From Calderihabitans maritimus (lineage in GTDB: Bacteria > Bacillota > KKC1 > Calderihabitantales > Calderihabitantaceae), in NCBI RefSeq assembly GCF_002207765.1, contig NZ_BDGJ01000042.1, positions 8,521-72,520 on the forward strand: DNA of 64,000 nt. Reading direction: 5' to 3'. Both the position numbers and the translations under genes were made by a program. Positions 26,945-35,256 of the stretch are shown here, in pieces (within the stretch, counting starts at the first letter, position 1; the number at the start of each line of letters is the position of its first letter). The notes below the pieces were generated by a model that saw only the letters and a program-made list of their open reading frames with translations, ran no database searches and was not told the origin of the DNA.

Positions 26945-27493
26945 TTACAGAGGTAGTTTCCATACAAACTTTCGGTCGGGAATACCTTTCAAATCTTTTA
27001 AGTTCAGTTCTATAACGGAGTTAGCTTTCAAGACGGGATTACCGTCCTCATCTTTCGCGGGAAAAAACAGCATGCCGGCCGGATGATGGCTGCTATTGCT
27101 CAACACTTCCCATTTGATCGGTTTAAGTGCGACACCATCTACGGTCAATTGGGTTTTTTCTAATACAGGAAAATTACTTAAGTCTCCCGAATGAGTAGTC
27201 ATGGAAATTTCAAATACTAAATTGTCTTCCAGGTCTAATTCGGTTATTAATTCCTCCTGATTAGTTAAACGAAAATACTCGGGAGCGGCCCAAAGGACGC
27301 CAACCTGTACTCCTCCTTCTCCGTTGTCCGTACGGAAATATAATTGTTCGGCAGTCAGTTGGTTGTCTGAACTGGGGGTTAGTTCTTTTTCCCCTGGTAA
27401 AGTTGTTGAATTATCGGAAGAACAACCTGTCAGCAGTACCAGCAAAATAGCTGCAGTAACTACAAGAACTAAAAGATTCCGTTTCGGCAACAT
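26945..27493 (-). CDS. Lipoprotein of unknown function
   Basis: 182 residues with a lipobox LLTGCSS near residue 24 and a Ser/Asn/Thr-rich linker, then a beta-rich domain with NSSHHPAGMLFFP. ATG 27493 is followed 43 bases past its stop by the CCLHH membrane protein gene, so the pair is probably co-transcribed. It would sit on the outer face of the membrane. The HH motif hints at metal binding; function is otherwise unknown. Confidence 0.7.
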   Translation of the reverse strand: MLPKRNLLVLVVTAAILLVLLTGCSSDNSTTLPGEKELTPSSDNQLTAEQLYFRTDNGEGGVQVGVLWAAPEYFRLTNQEELITELDLEDNLVFEISMTTHSGDLSNFPVLEKTQLTVDGVALKPIKWEVLSNSSHHPAGMLFFPAKDEDGNPVLKANSVIELNLKDLKGIPDRKFVWKLPL

Positions 27494-27556
27494 TTACCAC
27501 CCCTTATGGTTGTTTTGAATTCGTGATTTTGAACAATTTTTGTAGTTAAAATATAA

Positions 27557-27578
27557 CCCCCGCTTTCACCAACGGGGG
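27557..27578 (-). terminator. Terminator after the Met-rich protein gene
   Basis: CCCCCG / CGGGGG with a ten-base loop, followed on the minus strand by TTATATTTT. Confidence 0.7.
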
Positions 27579-27608
27579 CTATAAAGAGGCGGGGTTTCAA
27601 AGCAATGC

Positions 27609-27845
27609 CTACCACATCATTCCACCGTAAGGTACGTAGCCGCTGTAATTCTGATTTTGATAGTACCCGCCCATCATACCATATCCCATCATTCCGCTGC
27701 AAAACTGCCACATTTGTTGGAAGAAATCTTCGTCAAATTGGGGATATGGAGCTAAATTATTCTTATTTTCCGCCGCTAACGCTGTTGAAAGGAATAATGA
27801 TACTAAAAGCAAAGCTGCAATGGCAATAATCACATATTTTTTCAT
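27609..27845 (-). CDS. Small exported Met/Tyr/Gly-rich protein
   Basis: ATG 27845 lies after GGAGGTG; the GTG at 27854 is part of that site. The 78-residue product has a signal peptide (to about residue 25, ...STALA) and a tail rich in Met, Tyr, Gly and Gln, with FCSGMMGYGMMGGYY. Such Met-rich tails can bind Cu(I). It is downstream of a ferredoxin gene with a CsoR-type operator, which agrees with copper or related stress, but function is inferred. Confidence 0.7.
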   Translation of the reverse strand: MKKYVIIAIAALLLVSLFLSTALAAENKNNLAPYPQFDEDFFQQMWQFCSGMMGYGMMGGYYQNQNYSGYVPYGGMMW

Positions 27846-27944
27846 TCCTGACACCTCCCTGTACCTTAGGTTTGTCTTTATTGTAAGCGGGAAATGTCAG
27901 GAAACCATAAGCAAAATGTGAAGAATTTGTGAAAAAGCGCAACT

Positions 27945-28190
27945 TCAGGTTGTGGTTTTCATTCTCTCCAGCTCTTCTTTGAGGAGTTTTAATTCTTCTT
28001 CGTCATTGTATTGGTAAAGAGCTACAGGGCCACAATGAACCACACATGTACCGCAGTTTTTGCATTTGGCAGGATCATAAACAAGTCTGTTTTTTTCCTT
28101 ATCAAATTGTAGGGCCATTGGTACGCAATAAGAAGCTGCGGGACAATCCGGGTTTTGGTCACATTTGTCTAAATCGATGTAGATGGGCAT
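27945..28190 (-). CDS. Ferredoxin-like iron-sulfur protein
   Basis: 81 residues from ATG 28190 after GGAGG. The second half has a regular [4Fe-4S] motif CKNCGTCVVHCGP; the first half has an unusual spacing (CDQNPDCPAASYC). It belongs to the small two-cluster type seen next to metal- or sulfide-responsive genes. Its promoter overlaps a double palindromic operator of CsoR type. The C-terminal part is a charged helix. Confidence 0.8.
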   Translation of the reverse strand: MPIYIDLDKCDQNPDCPAASYCVPMALQFDKEKNRLVYDPAKCKNCGTCVVHCGPVALYQYNDEEELKLLKEELERMKTTT

Positions 28191-28216
28191 TAGGCTACCT
28201 CCTCTTAAAGTTAATT

Positions 28217-28265
28217 ACCCCATGGGGGTATAATCATTATACCCCCATGGGGTTTGAGGTGTCAA
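28217..28265 (-). promoter_or_regulatory. Promoter overlapped by a CsoR-type double operator
   Basis: A perfect 18-bp inverted repeat, ACCCCATGGGGGTATAAT (28217-28234) and its complement (28236-28253), with one base between. Each arm itself is a TACCCC..GGGGTA-like element as bound by CsoR/CstR-family repressors. On the minus strand TTGACA (28265-28260), 18 bases, TATAAT (28241-28236) forms a promoter whose spacer is the operator. Confidence 0.8.
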
Positions 28266-28294
28266 GGACTGGGTGGAAAATAAGAATAAAATCC

Positions 28295-29341
28295 TTAAAT
28301 CCAAAACTGTTTATGGTATGCTGAGATTTTATCAATCAGAGATTTCAGGTAAGAGTCAAACCTGTCCGGAGGAGCAGGTTCCGGTTCTTTCAAATTTAAA
28401 TCTTCGCTTCCGGTCAGTTGGCTAATGATGCTGGCCACCGTGTAAGGCAGAACGTCGAGGTTATAACCGCCCTCAAGGGCCAATACTACTTTGCCTTGAC
28501 ATGTACTGTCAGCCAACTGGCAGACTAAGGCTGTTAAAGTCTTAAAACCGGAATTGGTGAGGTTCATATTAGCCAAAGGATCGGCATAGTGCGCGTCCAA
28601 ACCGGCTGAAACCATCACCAATTGAGGTTTAAACTTTTCCGCAATTGGAATCAAAATGTTTTCAAAAGCATAACGGTATCCCGAGTCTCCGGTCCCGGGA
28701 GGCAAAGGTACGTTTACGGTATATCCTTTAGCTTCTGCACCTCCCGATTCTTCTGCAGCGCCGGTTCCGGGATAAAGGGGTTTTTGGTGAACAGAGAAAA
28801 AGAGGACGCTGGAGTCGTTCCAGAAAGCAGTTTGGGTGCCGTTGCCGTGATGTACGTCCCAGTCCACAATCAGTATCCGTTTCAGTCCCAATACCTTCTG
28901 AGCGTATCGAGCCGCTATAGCTACATTGTTAAAGAGGCAAAATCCCATGGCCCGGTCCGGTTCCGCATGGTGTCCCGGCGGCCGGACTAAAGCCCAGGCC
29001 GTTTGATATTCCCCTCGAACTACCTTTTCTACTGCCAAGATGGTTCCCCCGGCGGCTAGAAGAGCTACTTCGTAGGATTTGGGACTAATAATGGTATCCC
29101 AATCCCACCGGTCTCCGCCATGTTGAGCTATGGACGCTATTTCAGAAACATATTTCGAGATATGAACCATGTGTACATGTTGTGGAATGGCGGGTTCTGG
29201 CGTCAGCACATCTAGCCGGTTTAGATAGCCGCGTTCTTTTAAAAAGTTCATAATGACCTTTAGTCTTTTTTGGTTTTCCGGATGGGTACCAGTTTCATGC
29301 TGGAGGTAATCAGGGTGGTAGATTAGAGCCAAGGGTTTCAT
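28295..29341 (-). CDS. Histone-deacetylase-family protein (AcuC/HDAC-like)
   Basis: 348 residues from ATG 29341. It has the full zinc-hydrolase set: RPPGHHAEPDRAMGFC, DWDVHHGNGTQ and AGLDAHYADP, with the C-terminal LEGGYN. These enzymes remove acetyl or related acyl groups from lysines or polyamines; AcuC acts on acetyl-CoA synthetase. No acetyltransferase gene is nearby, so the substrate is unknown. A perfect palindrome (29366-29388) lies just upstream. Confidence 0.9.
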   Translation of the reverse strand: MKPLALIYHPDYLQHETGTHPENQKRLKVIMNFLKERGYLNRLDVLTPEPAIPQHVHMVHISKYVSEIASIAQHGGDRWDWDTIISPKSYEVALLAAGGTILAVEKVVRGEYQTAWALVRPPGHHAEPDRAMGFCLFNNVAIAARYAQKVLGLKRILIVDWDVHHGNGTQTAFWNDSSVLFFSVHQKPLYPGTGAAEESGGAEAKGYTVNVPLPPGTGDSGYRYAFENILIPIAEKFKPQLVMVSAGLDAHYADPLANMNLTNSGFKTLTALVCQLADSTCQGKVVLALEGGYNLDVLPYTVASIISQLTGSEDLNLKEPEPAPPDRFDSYLKSLIDKISAYHKQFWI

Positions 29342-29365
29342 TGAGGGCCCTCCCGTTCCTTATAG

Positions 29366-29388
29366 TCGAATATTTTGCAAATATTCGA
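29366..29388. promoter_or_regulatory. Perfect palindrome between divergent genes
   Basis: TCGAATATTT-TGC-AAATATTCGA, ten-base arms, 25 bases before the deacetylase start and 129 before cdaR. Operator-like; the binding protein is unknown. Confidence 0.5.
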
Positions 29389-29517
29389 TATATTTCCCTG
29401 TGGTTCCTTTATTTTTTTAAGGCCATGTTTAAATCTTTAATTTGAACGGCTGGATAGGAAAAAGGAGATGATCGGGGAATATTGAAAAAAGGATGACAAA
29501 TACGGGAGGTAATGCAG

Positions 29518-30678
29518 TTGAAAATAGATAAGGATTTAGCACAGCAAATAGTTGATCAAACTATAGAGGTTCTGGGTAGAAATATAAACATTATGGACAA
29601 AAATGGAATAATTATCGGAAGCGGGGATAAGAAGAGAATAAACACCTTTCACGAAATTGCTGCTCGGGTGGTCAAAGAGGGGCGGACCATCGAAATTTGT
29701 CCCGAAGAGGCAGGAAAATTTTATGGAGTAAAGCCGGGAATTAATATGCCCATTATATTCGGCGATTCGATCGTTGGTGTGGTTGGGATCACCGGCGATC
29801 CTAATGAGATAAGAAATTATGGGAAAATAGTAAAGAATATGGTAGAGTTGATGCTGCGCCAGTTTTTTCTAATGAAAGAAATTGAGTATAAGAATGACGC
29901 CAGGAATTATTTTATCAGAGATCTTCTAGACGAAAACTATAAGGACATAGATTCCTTGGTAAGTAGAGCCCAGATTTATGGCTTTGATTTGGATGTATCC
30001 AGAGCGGTGATCCTTATAGAAATTAAGAATGCTAATGAAAACGATTTGCGAAATTTGGAACAATCCACAGAGCAGATGGCCGGCTTTTTCACTTCTGAGG
30101 ATGTTGTTACTCCCTTAAGTGCCAACAAGCTGGTTATTTTAAAAAAGCAGCAGGAGTTCTTTAAACCAGGGGCTGATTTTAGTTGGGTATATAAAATTAA
30201 AGAGTTGCTAGGTAATAAACTAGGGGCCGAAGTTTTCATTGGAATAGGTAATCCCTATAAGGGTTTGGAAGGCATAAGGTCTTCTTATCAGGAAGCTTCT
30301 TTAGTGCTAAAAGTAATTTCGAAGTTAAAGGATTTTTATGAAAACGGTGTTGCCCGTGTAACAGACCTCGGTACAGATTACGTTTTACCCTTTATCCCTC
30401 CTTCGGTTGGCTGGTCTATAATAAAGGGATTGTTTGGAACTATGGAGAAGGCGAAAGAGATTTTTGAGGACCACAAGTTAGCACGAACGTTTGATTATTT
30501 AATGAAGAGCAATCTTAATGTAAACCAGGCGGCCAAGCGACTATTTATACACCGCAATACCCTTCTTTACAGATTAAGGGTATTGGAAGAAAAAAACGGG
30601 CTGAATTTGCAGCGTTGCAGTGATGCTTTTCTATTTAATTTTGCTTATCGCTTGTACAGGTACTTGAAAGGCGAATAA
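29518..30678 (+). CDS. cdaR: CdaR/PucR-type sugar-diacid and glycerate regulator
   Basis: TTG 29518 is preferred: GGGAGGT ends at 29510, leaving one base to ATG 29512 but seven to the TTG. The 386-residue protein has the N-terminal sugar-diacid recognition domain (LAQQIVDQTIEVLG, GVVGITGDP), a middle GGDEF-like CdaR domain, and a PucR helix-turn-helix (NVNQAAKRLFIHRNTLLYRL). CdaR proteins activate glycerate and glucarate genes. The next two genes are glycerate kinase and a GntP permease, its likely targets. Confidence 0.88.
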   Translation: MKIDKDLAQQIVDQTIEVLGRNINIMDKNGIIIGSGDKKRINTFHEIAARVVKEGRTIEICPEEAGKFYGVKPGINMPIIFGDSIVGVVGITGDPNEIRNYGKIVKNMVELMLRQFFLMKEIEYKNDARNYFIRDLLDENYKDIDSLVSRAQIYGFDLDVSRAVILIEIKNANENDLRNLEQSTEQMAGFFTSEDVVTPLSANKLVILKKQQEFFKPGADFSWVYKIKELLGNKLGAEVFIGIGNPYKGLEGIRSSYQEASLVLKVISKLKDFYENGVARVTDLGTDYVLPFIPPSVGWSIIKGLFGTMEKAKEIFEDHKLARTFDYLMKSNLNVNQAAKRLFIHRNTLLYRLRVLEEKNGLNLQRCSDAFLFNFAYRLYRYLKGE

Positions 30679-30833
30679 CAGTTTTGTGCACTTTATACAA
30701 AAATAAGCCGATTTATTGGCTTTGTTTTGTTTTTTATATGGATTGAATAAACAAAATCCTTATATTACAATTGAAATTAAATTCGGAAATTTTTTAACCA
30801 AAAGGTAAAAGTGTTTTGTCCAGGGGGATATCG

Positions 30834-31976
30834 ATGAAGATAGTAGTAGCACCGGACTCTTTTAAGGGCAGTTTATCGGCCCGAGAAGTTGCTGAAAGTA
30901 TTGAAAAAGGTGTCAAAGCAGTCTACCCGGAGGCAGAAGTAATAAAGCTTCCCATGGCCGACGGAGGAGAAGGTACCGTTGAAGCATTGGTAGATGCTAC
31001 GGGAGGAGAAATTTTTTATCATACGGTAACAGGGCCTTTGGGAAATAAGGTTCAGGCTTTTTTTGGGGTAACAGGGGATGGGAAAACGGCAGTTATTGAG
31101 ATGGCTGCTGCCTCAGGCCTTCCTTTAGTGCCTGAAGATAAACGCAATCCCGCTATCACTACTACTTATGGTACGGGTGAGTTAATAAAAGCCGCCTTGG
31201 ATAAGGGATGTAGAAAGATAATTCTTGGCATAGGCGGTAGTGCCACTAATGATGGTGGTGCAGGAATGGCGCAAGCTCTGGGGGCAAAACTAGTGGACAG
31301 CTGTGGCCGTGAAATTGGTTTTGGCGGCAAGGAACTTCTTAGGCTGGCTCAAATTGATGTAAAAACCATGGACCCCCGGCTTACGGAGACCGAATTTGAA
31401 CTTGCTTGCGATGTAGATAATCCTCTTTGCGGGCCGAATGGAGCATCGGCCGTTTACGGACCACAAAAAGGAGCAACCCCTGAAATGGTTAAGGAGTTGG
31501 ACAAGGCTTTAGAACATTACGCGGCCGTTATTGATTCGTTTTTAGATAAGAAAGTAAAAGACGTACCCGGGGCGGGAGCGGGCGGTGGCATCGCCGCCGG
31601 AGCGCTTGCTTTTTTAAATGCCCGGTTGCGTCCGGGGATTGAAATTGTAATTGAGACAACAAAATTAAAGGACTTCCTGAAGGATGCAGACCTGGTCTTT
31701 ACGGGAGAGGGTAAGATAGACAGACAGACTATTTCCGGCAAGACTCCCCTAGGGGTGGCCAGAACTGCCAAGGAGTTCGGAATTCCTGTAATTGCCGTAG
31801 CGGGAACGCTGGGTAAAGAAGCACGGGTTGTGTTTGAACACGGTATAGATGCGGTATTCAGTGCGATCAAAGAGCCGGTTTCTCTAAAAGAAGCGATGGA
31901 AAACACTCGTTTATGGCTTGCTGAAACAGTTGAAAATATTATGAGAATATACAGTTTGAAAAAAGGAAACGTTTGA
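30834..31976 (+). CDS. glxK: Glycerate kinase (GlxK/GarK family)
   Basis: ATG 30834 follows GGGGGA and gives MKIVVAPDSFKGSLSA, the family's usual start. The 380-residue protein has PMADGGEGT, GIGGSATNDGG and TGEGKIDRQT, the hallmarks of the family that phosphorylates D-glycerate with ATP (2- or 3-position, depending on subgroup). It sits between CdaR and a GntP permease, a complete glycerate uptake and activation module. Confidence 0.92.
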   Translation: MKIVVAPDSFKGSLSAREVAESIEKGVKAVYPEAEVIKLPMADGGEGTVEALVDATGGEIFYHTVTGPLGNKVQAFFGVTGDGKTAVIEMAAASGLPLVPEDKRNPAITTTYGTGELIKAALDKGCRKIILGIGGSATNDGGAGMAQALGAKLVDSCGREIGFGGKELLRLAQIDVKTMDPRLTETEFELACDVDNPLCGPNGASAVYGPQKGATPEMVKELDKALEHYAAVIDSFLDKKVKDVPGAGAGGGIAAGALAFLNARLRPGIEIVIETTKLKDFLKDADLVFTGEGKIDRQTISGKTPLGVARTAKEFGIPVIAVAGTLGKEARVVFEHGIDAVFSAIKEPVSLKEAMENTRLWLAETVENIMRIYSLKKGNV

Positions 31977-32068
31977 TAACAATAATAACAGAAGGTAGGT
32001 GATATTTAAAGATTTCCAAATATTTATGCATATCAAAACTTTTTTAAAAGGAGGAGGTATTCATCGAT

Positions 32069-33412
32069 ATGGTTCAAGGGCCAGTTTTATTGCTAATCCT
32101 AATTTTAGCAATTGTTTTTATCATCTTTATGACTGCAAAGGTTAGGTTGCATGCTTTTCTGGTGCTGCTTTTGGCAGCGTTTGGAGTAGGGTTAGTATCT
32201 GGCATGCCGGCTTTGGAAGTCATTGACAAGATTACCGGTGGTTTCGGAGGAATTCTAGACTATATAGGGATTGTTATTATAGCCGGGACAATTATTGGTA
32301 CTTTACTTGAAAAATCAGGCGGTACATTGACTATGGCGAATACTGTATTGAAAATCGTAGGAAAGGCCAGAACTGCCCTGGCAATGTCTATAACAGGCGC
32401 TATAGTTTCTATTCCTGTGTTCTGCGACAGCGGTTTTGTCATTCTGTCATCCCTTAACAAGTCCCTTGCCAAAAAAGCAAAAATGTCCATGGCTGTAATG
32501 GCCGTGGCCCTTTCCACGGGTCTATATGCAACTCATACCTTGGTACCTCCAACGCCGGGACCGATTGCAGCTGCAGGGACTATTGGTGCTGACTTAGGAA
32601 GAGTTATCCTTCTGGGTTTGATAGCTTCTGTTCCCGCCATTATTGCAGGATATCTTTGGGCTGTGAAGGTGGGTTCAAAATATTATGTTGAACCGGATAT
32701 TAAATTGAATACTAGCGAGGGTCAAGAGGCACAGCGGGATCTGCCAGGTGTATTTGATGCCTTTGCCCCCATAGTGGTACCTATCCTACTGATAACTCTC
32801 AAATCAATTGCCGATTTCCCCAGCGCACCTTTTGGTGAGGGCAAAGTGAAGGTTATCTTAGATTTTATGGGTGATCCGACGGTTGCCCTGTTGTTGGGGA
32901 CCTTTCTGGCGTTTAGGTTGATTCCCCGGTGGTCGGAGGAGTATATCAACGGTTGGGTCGGAGAAGGATTGAAAAATGCTGCATCTATTATTATGATCAC
33001 CGGTGCAGGAGGAGCTTTTGGCAGTATTCTAAAAGCAACCCCTATTGGTGATTACCTGGGCAACACATTGGCCCAATACAATATTGGCATTTTCCTACCT
33101 TTTGTAATTGCAGCAGCATTAAAGACGGCTCAGGGTTCTTCTACCGTGGCCTTGATAACTACTTCTGCTATTGTCGCCCCTATGTTGCCTTCATTAGGTT
33201 TAGATTCGGAAATGGCAAAAGCCCTGGTAGTGTTGGCCACAGGGGCAGGGGCTATGACTGTTTCTCATGCCAACGATAGTTATTTCTGGGTGGTTAGCCA
33301 GTTTTCCAACTTGGATACTTCTTTGGCCTATAAGACCCATTCTATGGCCACCCTTGTGCAGGGAATTGTTACTATCATATTTGTTGCCATATTGTCCCTG
33401 ATATTTATTTAA
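32069..33412 (+). CDS. GntP-family permease, probably for glycerate
   Basis: 447 residues from ATG 32069 after AAAGGAGGAGG, with about 12 membrane helices. Family blocks: FCDSGFVILSSLNKSLA, HTLVPPTPGPIAAAG and SHANDSYFWVV. GntP proteins import gluconate and related hydroxyacids with protons. Glycerate is inferred from the adjoining kinase and regulator. Confidence 0.88.
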   Translation: MVQGPVLLLILILAIVFIIFMTAKVRLHAFLVLLLAAFGVGLVSGMPALEVIDKITGGFGGILDYIGIVIIAGTIIGTLLEKSGGTLTMANTVLKIVGKARTALAMSITGAIVSIPVFCDSGFVILSSLNKSLAKKAKMSMAVMAVALSTGLYATHTLVPPTPGPIAAAGTIGADLGRVILLGLIASVPAIIAGYLWAVKVGSKYYVEPDIKLNTSEGQEAQRDLPGVFDAFAPIVVPILLITLKSIADFPSAPFGEGKVKVILDFMGDPTVALLLGTFLAFRLIPRWSEEYINGWVGEGLKNAASIIMITGAGGAFGSILKATPIGDYLGNTLAQYNIGIFLPFVIAAALKTAQGSSTVALITTSAIVAPMLPSLGLDSEMAKALVVLATGAGAMTVSHANDSYFWVVSQFSNLDTSLAYKTHSMATLVQGIVTIIFVAILSLIFI

Positions 33413-33455
33413 ACGATAACTAGTTTTTTCAGTCCAAATCCTCAAAAAAAAATGA

Positions 33456-33483
33456 TTGACTTTTTGTAAATAGGTGGTATAAT
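33456..33483 (+). promoter_or_regulatory. Sigma-A promoter of glnA
   Basis: TTGACT (33456-33461), 16 bases, TATAAT (33478-33483). The same pair and spacing occur before the second amtB (37109-37136). Confidence 0.8.
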
Positions 33484-33505
33484 CTATAAAAAAAGAAAAT
33501 ATATG

Positions 33506-33585
33506 TGGGCAAGGGTGTCCAAAAGGTAATTGTGGGCGAAGGCGTCCTCATGGTAGGTTAGTCTACCTACGTGAGGACGTTTTTT
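33506..33585 (+). promoter_or_regulatory. ANTAR-type two-hairpin antiterminator and terminator, glnA leader
   Basis: Hairpin 1: TGGGC / GTCCA around hexaloop AAGGGT (33506-33521). Hairpin 2: GGGC / GTCC around hexaloop GAAGGC (33534-33547). The 3' arm of hairpin 2 is also the 5' arm of a terminator, CGTCCTCA (33543-33550) / TGAGGACG (33572-33579) plus TTTTTT. The two folds exclude each other. ANTAR proteins bind paired hairpins whose hexaloops carry conserved A1 and G4; hairpin 1 fits exactly and hairpin 2 has G1, G4. Read-through into glnA would need such a protein. Confidence 0.75.
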
Positions 33586-33622
33586 GTTTTCAATTCGAAA
33601 ATAGTCGCAAGGAGGTCTGTGT

Positions 33623-34957
33623 ATGAAACCTGAACTTACTAAAGAAGATGTCTTGAGAAAAGCAAAGGATTTGGACGTACAGTTTATTCGACTGCAGTTT
33701 ACAGACATTTTTGGAGTACTGAAAAACGTAGCTATTACTATTGATGAACTGGAAAAGGCGTTGGATGGAGAATTAATGTTTGACGGTTCCTCCATCGAAG
33801 GTTTTGTCCGCATTGAAGAATCTGATATGTACCTGCGCCCGGATCCAAACACCTTTACTATTTTTCCCTGGCGCCCGAACCAGGGAGCTGTTGCCAGATT
33901 AATTTGCGATGTGTACAATCCCGACGGAACGCCTTTTGAGGGTTGCCCGCGGGGAATTTTGAAAAAAGTTATAGCTGAAGCGGCGGAAATGGGATACACT
34001 ATGAATGTTGGACCTGAACTGGAATTTTTCTTGTTCCATACAACGGAAGACGGCAGACCTACTCTGGAAACCCACGATAAAGCCGGATATTTTGATTTAT
34101 CTCCGGTAGACCAGGGGGAAAACGCCCGGCGTGATATGGCTCTGGCTTTGGGACAAATGGGTTTCGAGATAGAAGCTTCTCATCATGAAGTTGCTCCGGG
34201 ACAGCATGAGATAGATTTCAAGTATGCCGATGCAGTTACCACCGCTGATAATATTGTAACTTTCAAGTTCGTGGTTCGAACTATAGCGCAGCGTCATGGA
34301 TTGCATGCGACTTTCATGCCCAAGCCGGTTTTTGGAATTAACGGTTCTGGTATGCATACCAACCAGTCCCTAATGAAAGATGGCAAAAATGCTTTTTATG
34401 ATCCTAATGGGAAGCTGGAATTAAGTGAAATTGCCTATTATTACATCGGAGGTTTAATGAAACACGCCAGAGCAATAGCTGCCATTACCAACCCGACTGT
34501 TAATTCGTACAAACGGCTGGTACCGGGCTACGAAGCTCCTGTTTACATTGCCTGGTCGCCCCGTAACCGCAGCCCCTTAATCCGTGTACCGGCTAAAAGA
34601 GGTATGTCCACTAGAATTGAGTTAAGAAACCCTGATCCGTCCTGCAATCCTTATTTGGCAATTGCCGTTATGCTTAAGGCGGGACTGGATGGGATTAAAA
34701 ACAGCATAACTCCTCCGCCACCGACAGATCGCAACATTTATACCATGACGGAAGCGGAGAGATTAGAACTGGGTATTGAAAGTCTTCCCGGCAGCTTGGC
34801 GGAAGCGTTAGATGAGCTGGAGAAAGACGAGGTTATTAAATCGGCCTTAGGTGAGCATGTTTACAGTCGGTTCATGGAGGCCAAGCGGATTGAATGGGAT
34901 AATTACAGAAAACAGGTTCATCAATGGGAAATTGATCAGTATTTAACCAAGTTTTAA
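33623..34957 (+). CDS. glnA: Glutamine synthetase, type I
   Basis: 444 residues, the usual size of the shorter GSI-alpha form. Active-site blocks [46 protein letters not shown] and [15 protein letters not shown] are all present. It joins ammonia to glutamate with ATP. Its leader holds one antiterminator module and it is followed by amtB-glnK pairs, making this the cell's ammonium-assimilation block. No glnR gene adjoins it. Confidence 0.96.
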   Translation: MKPELTKEDVLRKAKDLDVQFIRLQFTDIFGVLKNVAITIDELEKALDGELMFDGSSIEGFVRIEESDMYLRPDPNTFTIFPWRPNQGAVARLICDVYNPDGTPFEGCPRGILKKVIAEAAEMGYTMNVGPELEFFLFHTTEDGRPTLETHDKAGYFDLSPVDQGENARRDMALALGQMGFEIEASHHEVAPGQHEIDFKYADAVTTADNIVTFKFVVRTIAQRHGLHATFMPKPVFGINGSGMHTNQSLMKDGKNAFYDPNGKLELSEIAYYYIGGLMKHARAIAAITNPTVNSYKRLVPGYEAPVYIAWSPRNRSPLIRVPAKRGMSTRIELRNPDPSCNPYLAIAVMLKAGLDGIKNSITPPPPTDRNIYTMTEAERLELGIESLPGSLAEALDELEKDEVIKSALGEHVYSRFMEAKRIEWDNYRKQVHQWEIDQYLTKF

Positions 34958-34984
34958 CTTAGGCTTAAAAATTAAGATTCAAGC

Positions 34985-35065
34985 GACTACTGGGTGCGGT
35001 GAGGTACCGTGTAGTCTGAAGCAACGGCGCTTTGGAGTTTTCTCTGCCACCAAAGCGCCGTTTTT
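34985..35065 (+). promoter_or_regulatory. ANTAR-type module A before first amtB
   Basis: Hairpin 1: GGTGC / GTACC around hexaloop GGTGAG (34993-35008), within an outer stem GACTAC / GTAGTC. Hairpin 2: GAAGC / GCTTT around hexaloop AACGGC (35018-35033). Terminator ACGGCGCTTTGG (35024-35035) / CCAAAGCGCCGT (35050-35061) plus TTTTT shares hairpin 2's 3' arm. No promoter was seen between glnA and this point, so transcription may arrive from glnA. Confidence 0.72.
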
Positions 35066-35098
35066 CAATCTAATTATCCAATAGCTTACAATTCTTTA

Positions 35099-35165
35099 GG
35101 AGCATTGGCGCTCCATATAGGGCAATGAGGCTCTCGGAACCAGGAAATTTTCTGAGAGCCTTTTT
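35099..35165 (+). promoter_or_regulatory. ANTAR-type module B before first amtB
   Basis: Hairpin 1: GGAGC / GCTCC, hexaloop ATTGGC (35099-35114). Hairpin 2: AGGGC / GCTCT, hexaloop AATGAG (35119-35134). Both loops have A1 and G4. Terminator GGCTCTC (35129-35135) / GAGAGCC (35154-35160) plus TTTTT overlaps hairpin 2. This is the cleanest of the five modules. Confidence 0.8.
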
Positions 35166-35256
35166 ACTTTTTACTTTAAAAAGTCCAAGGGGGTGGTAAA
35201 TGAGAAATACGCGGTCAGTTTAAGGAATTCTCAATAAAAATGGAGGGGGGATAACT

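Noticed and set aside
33506-33547. Paired hairpins as a guanidine-II (mini-ykkC) riboswitch
   Set aside because: Guanidine-II loops are ACGR tetraloops; these loops are AAGGGT and GAAGGC, and the second hairpin overlaps a terminator, which fits ANTAR-type control better.
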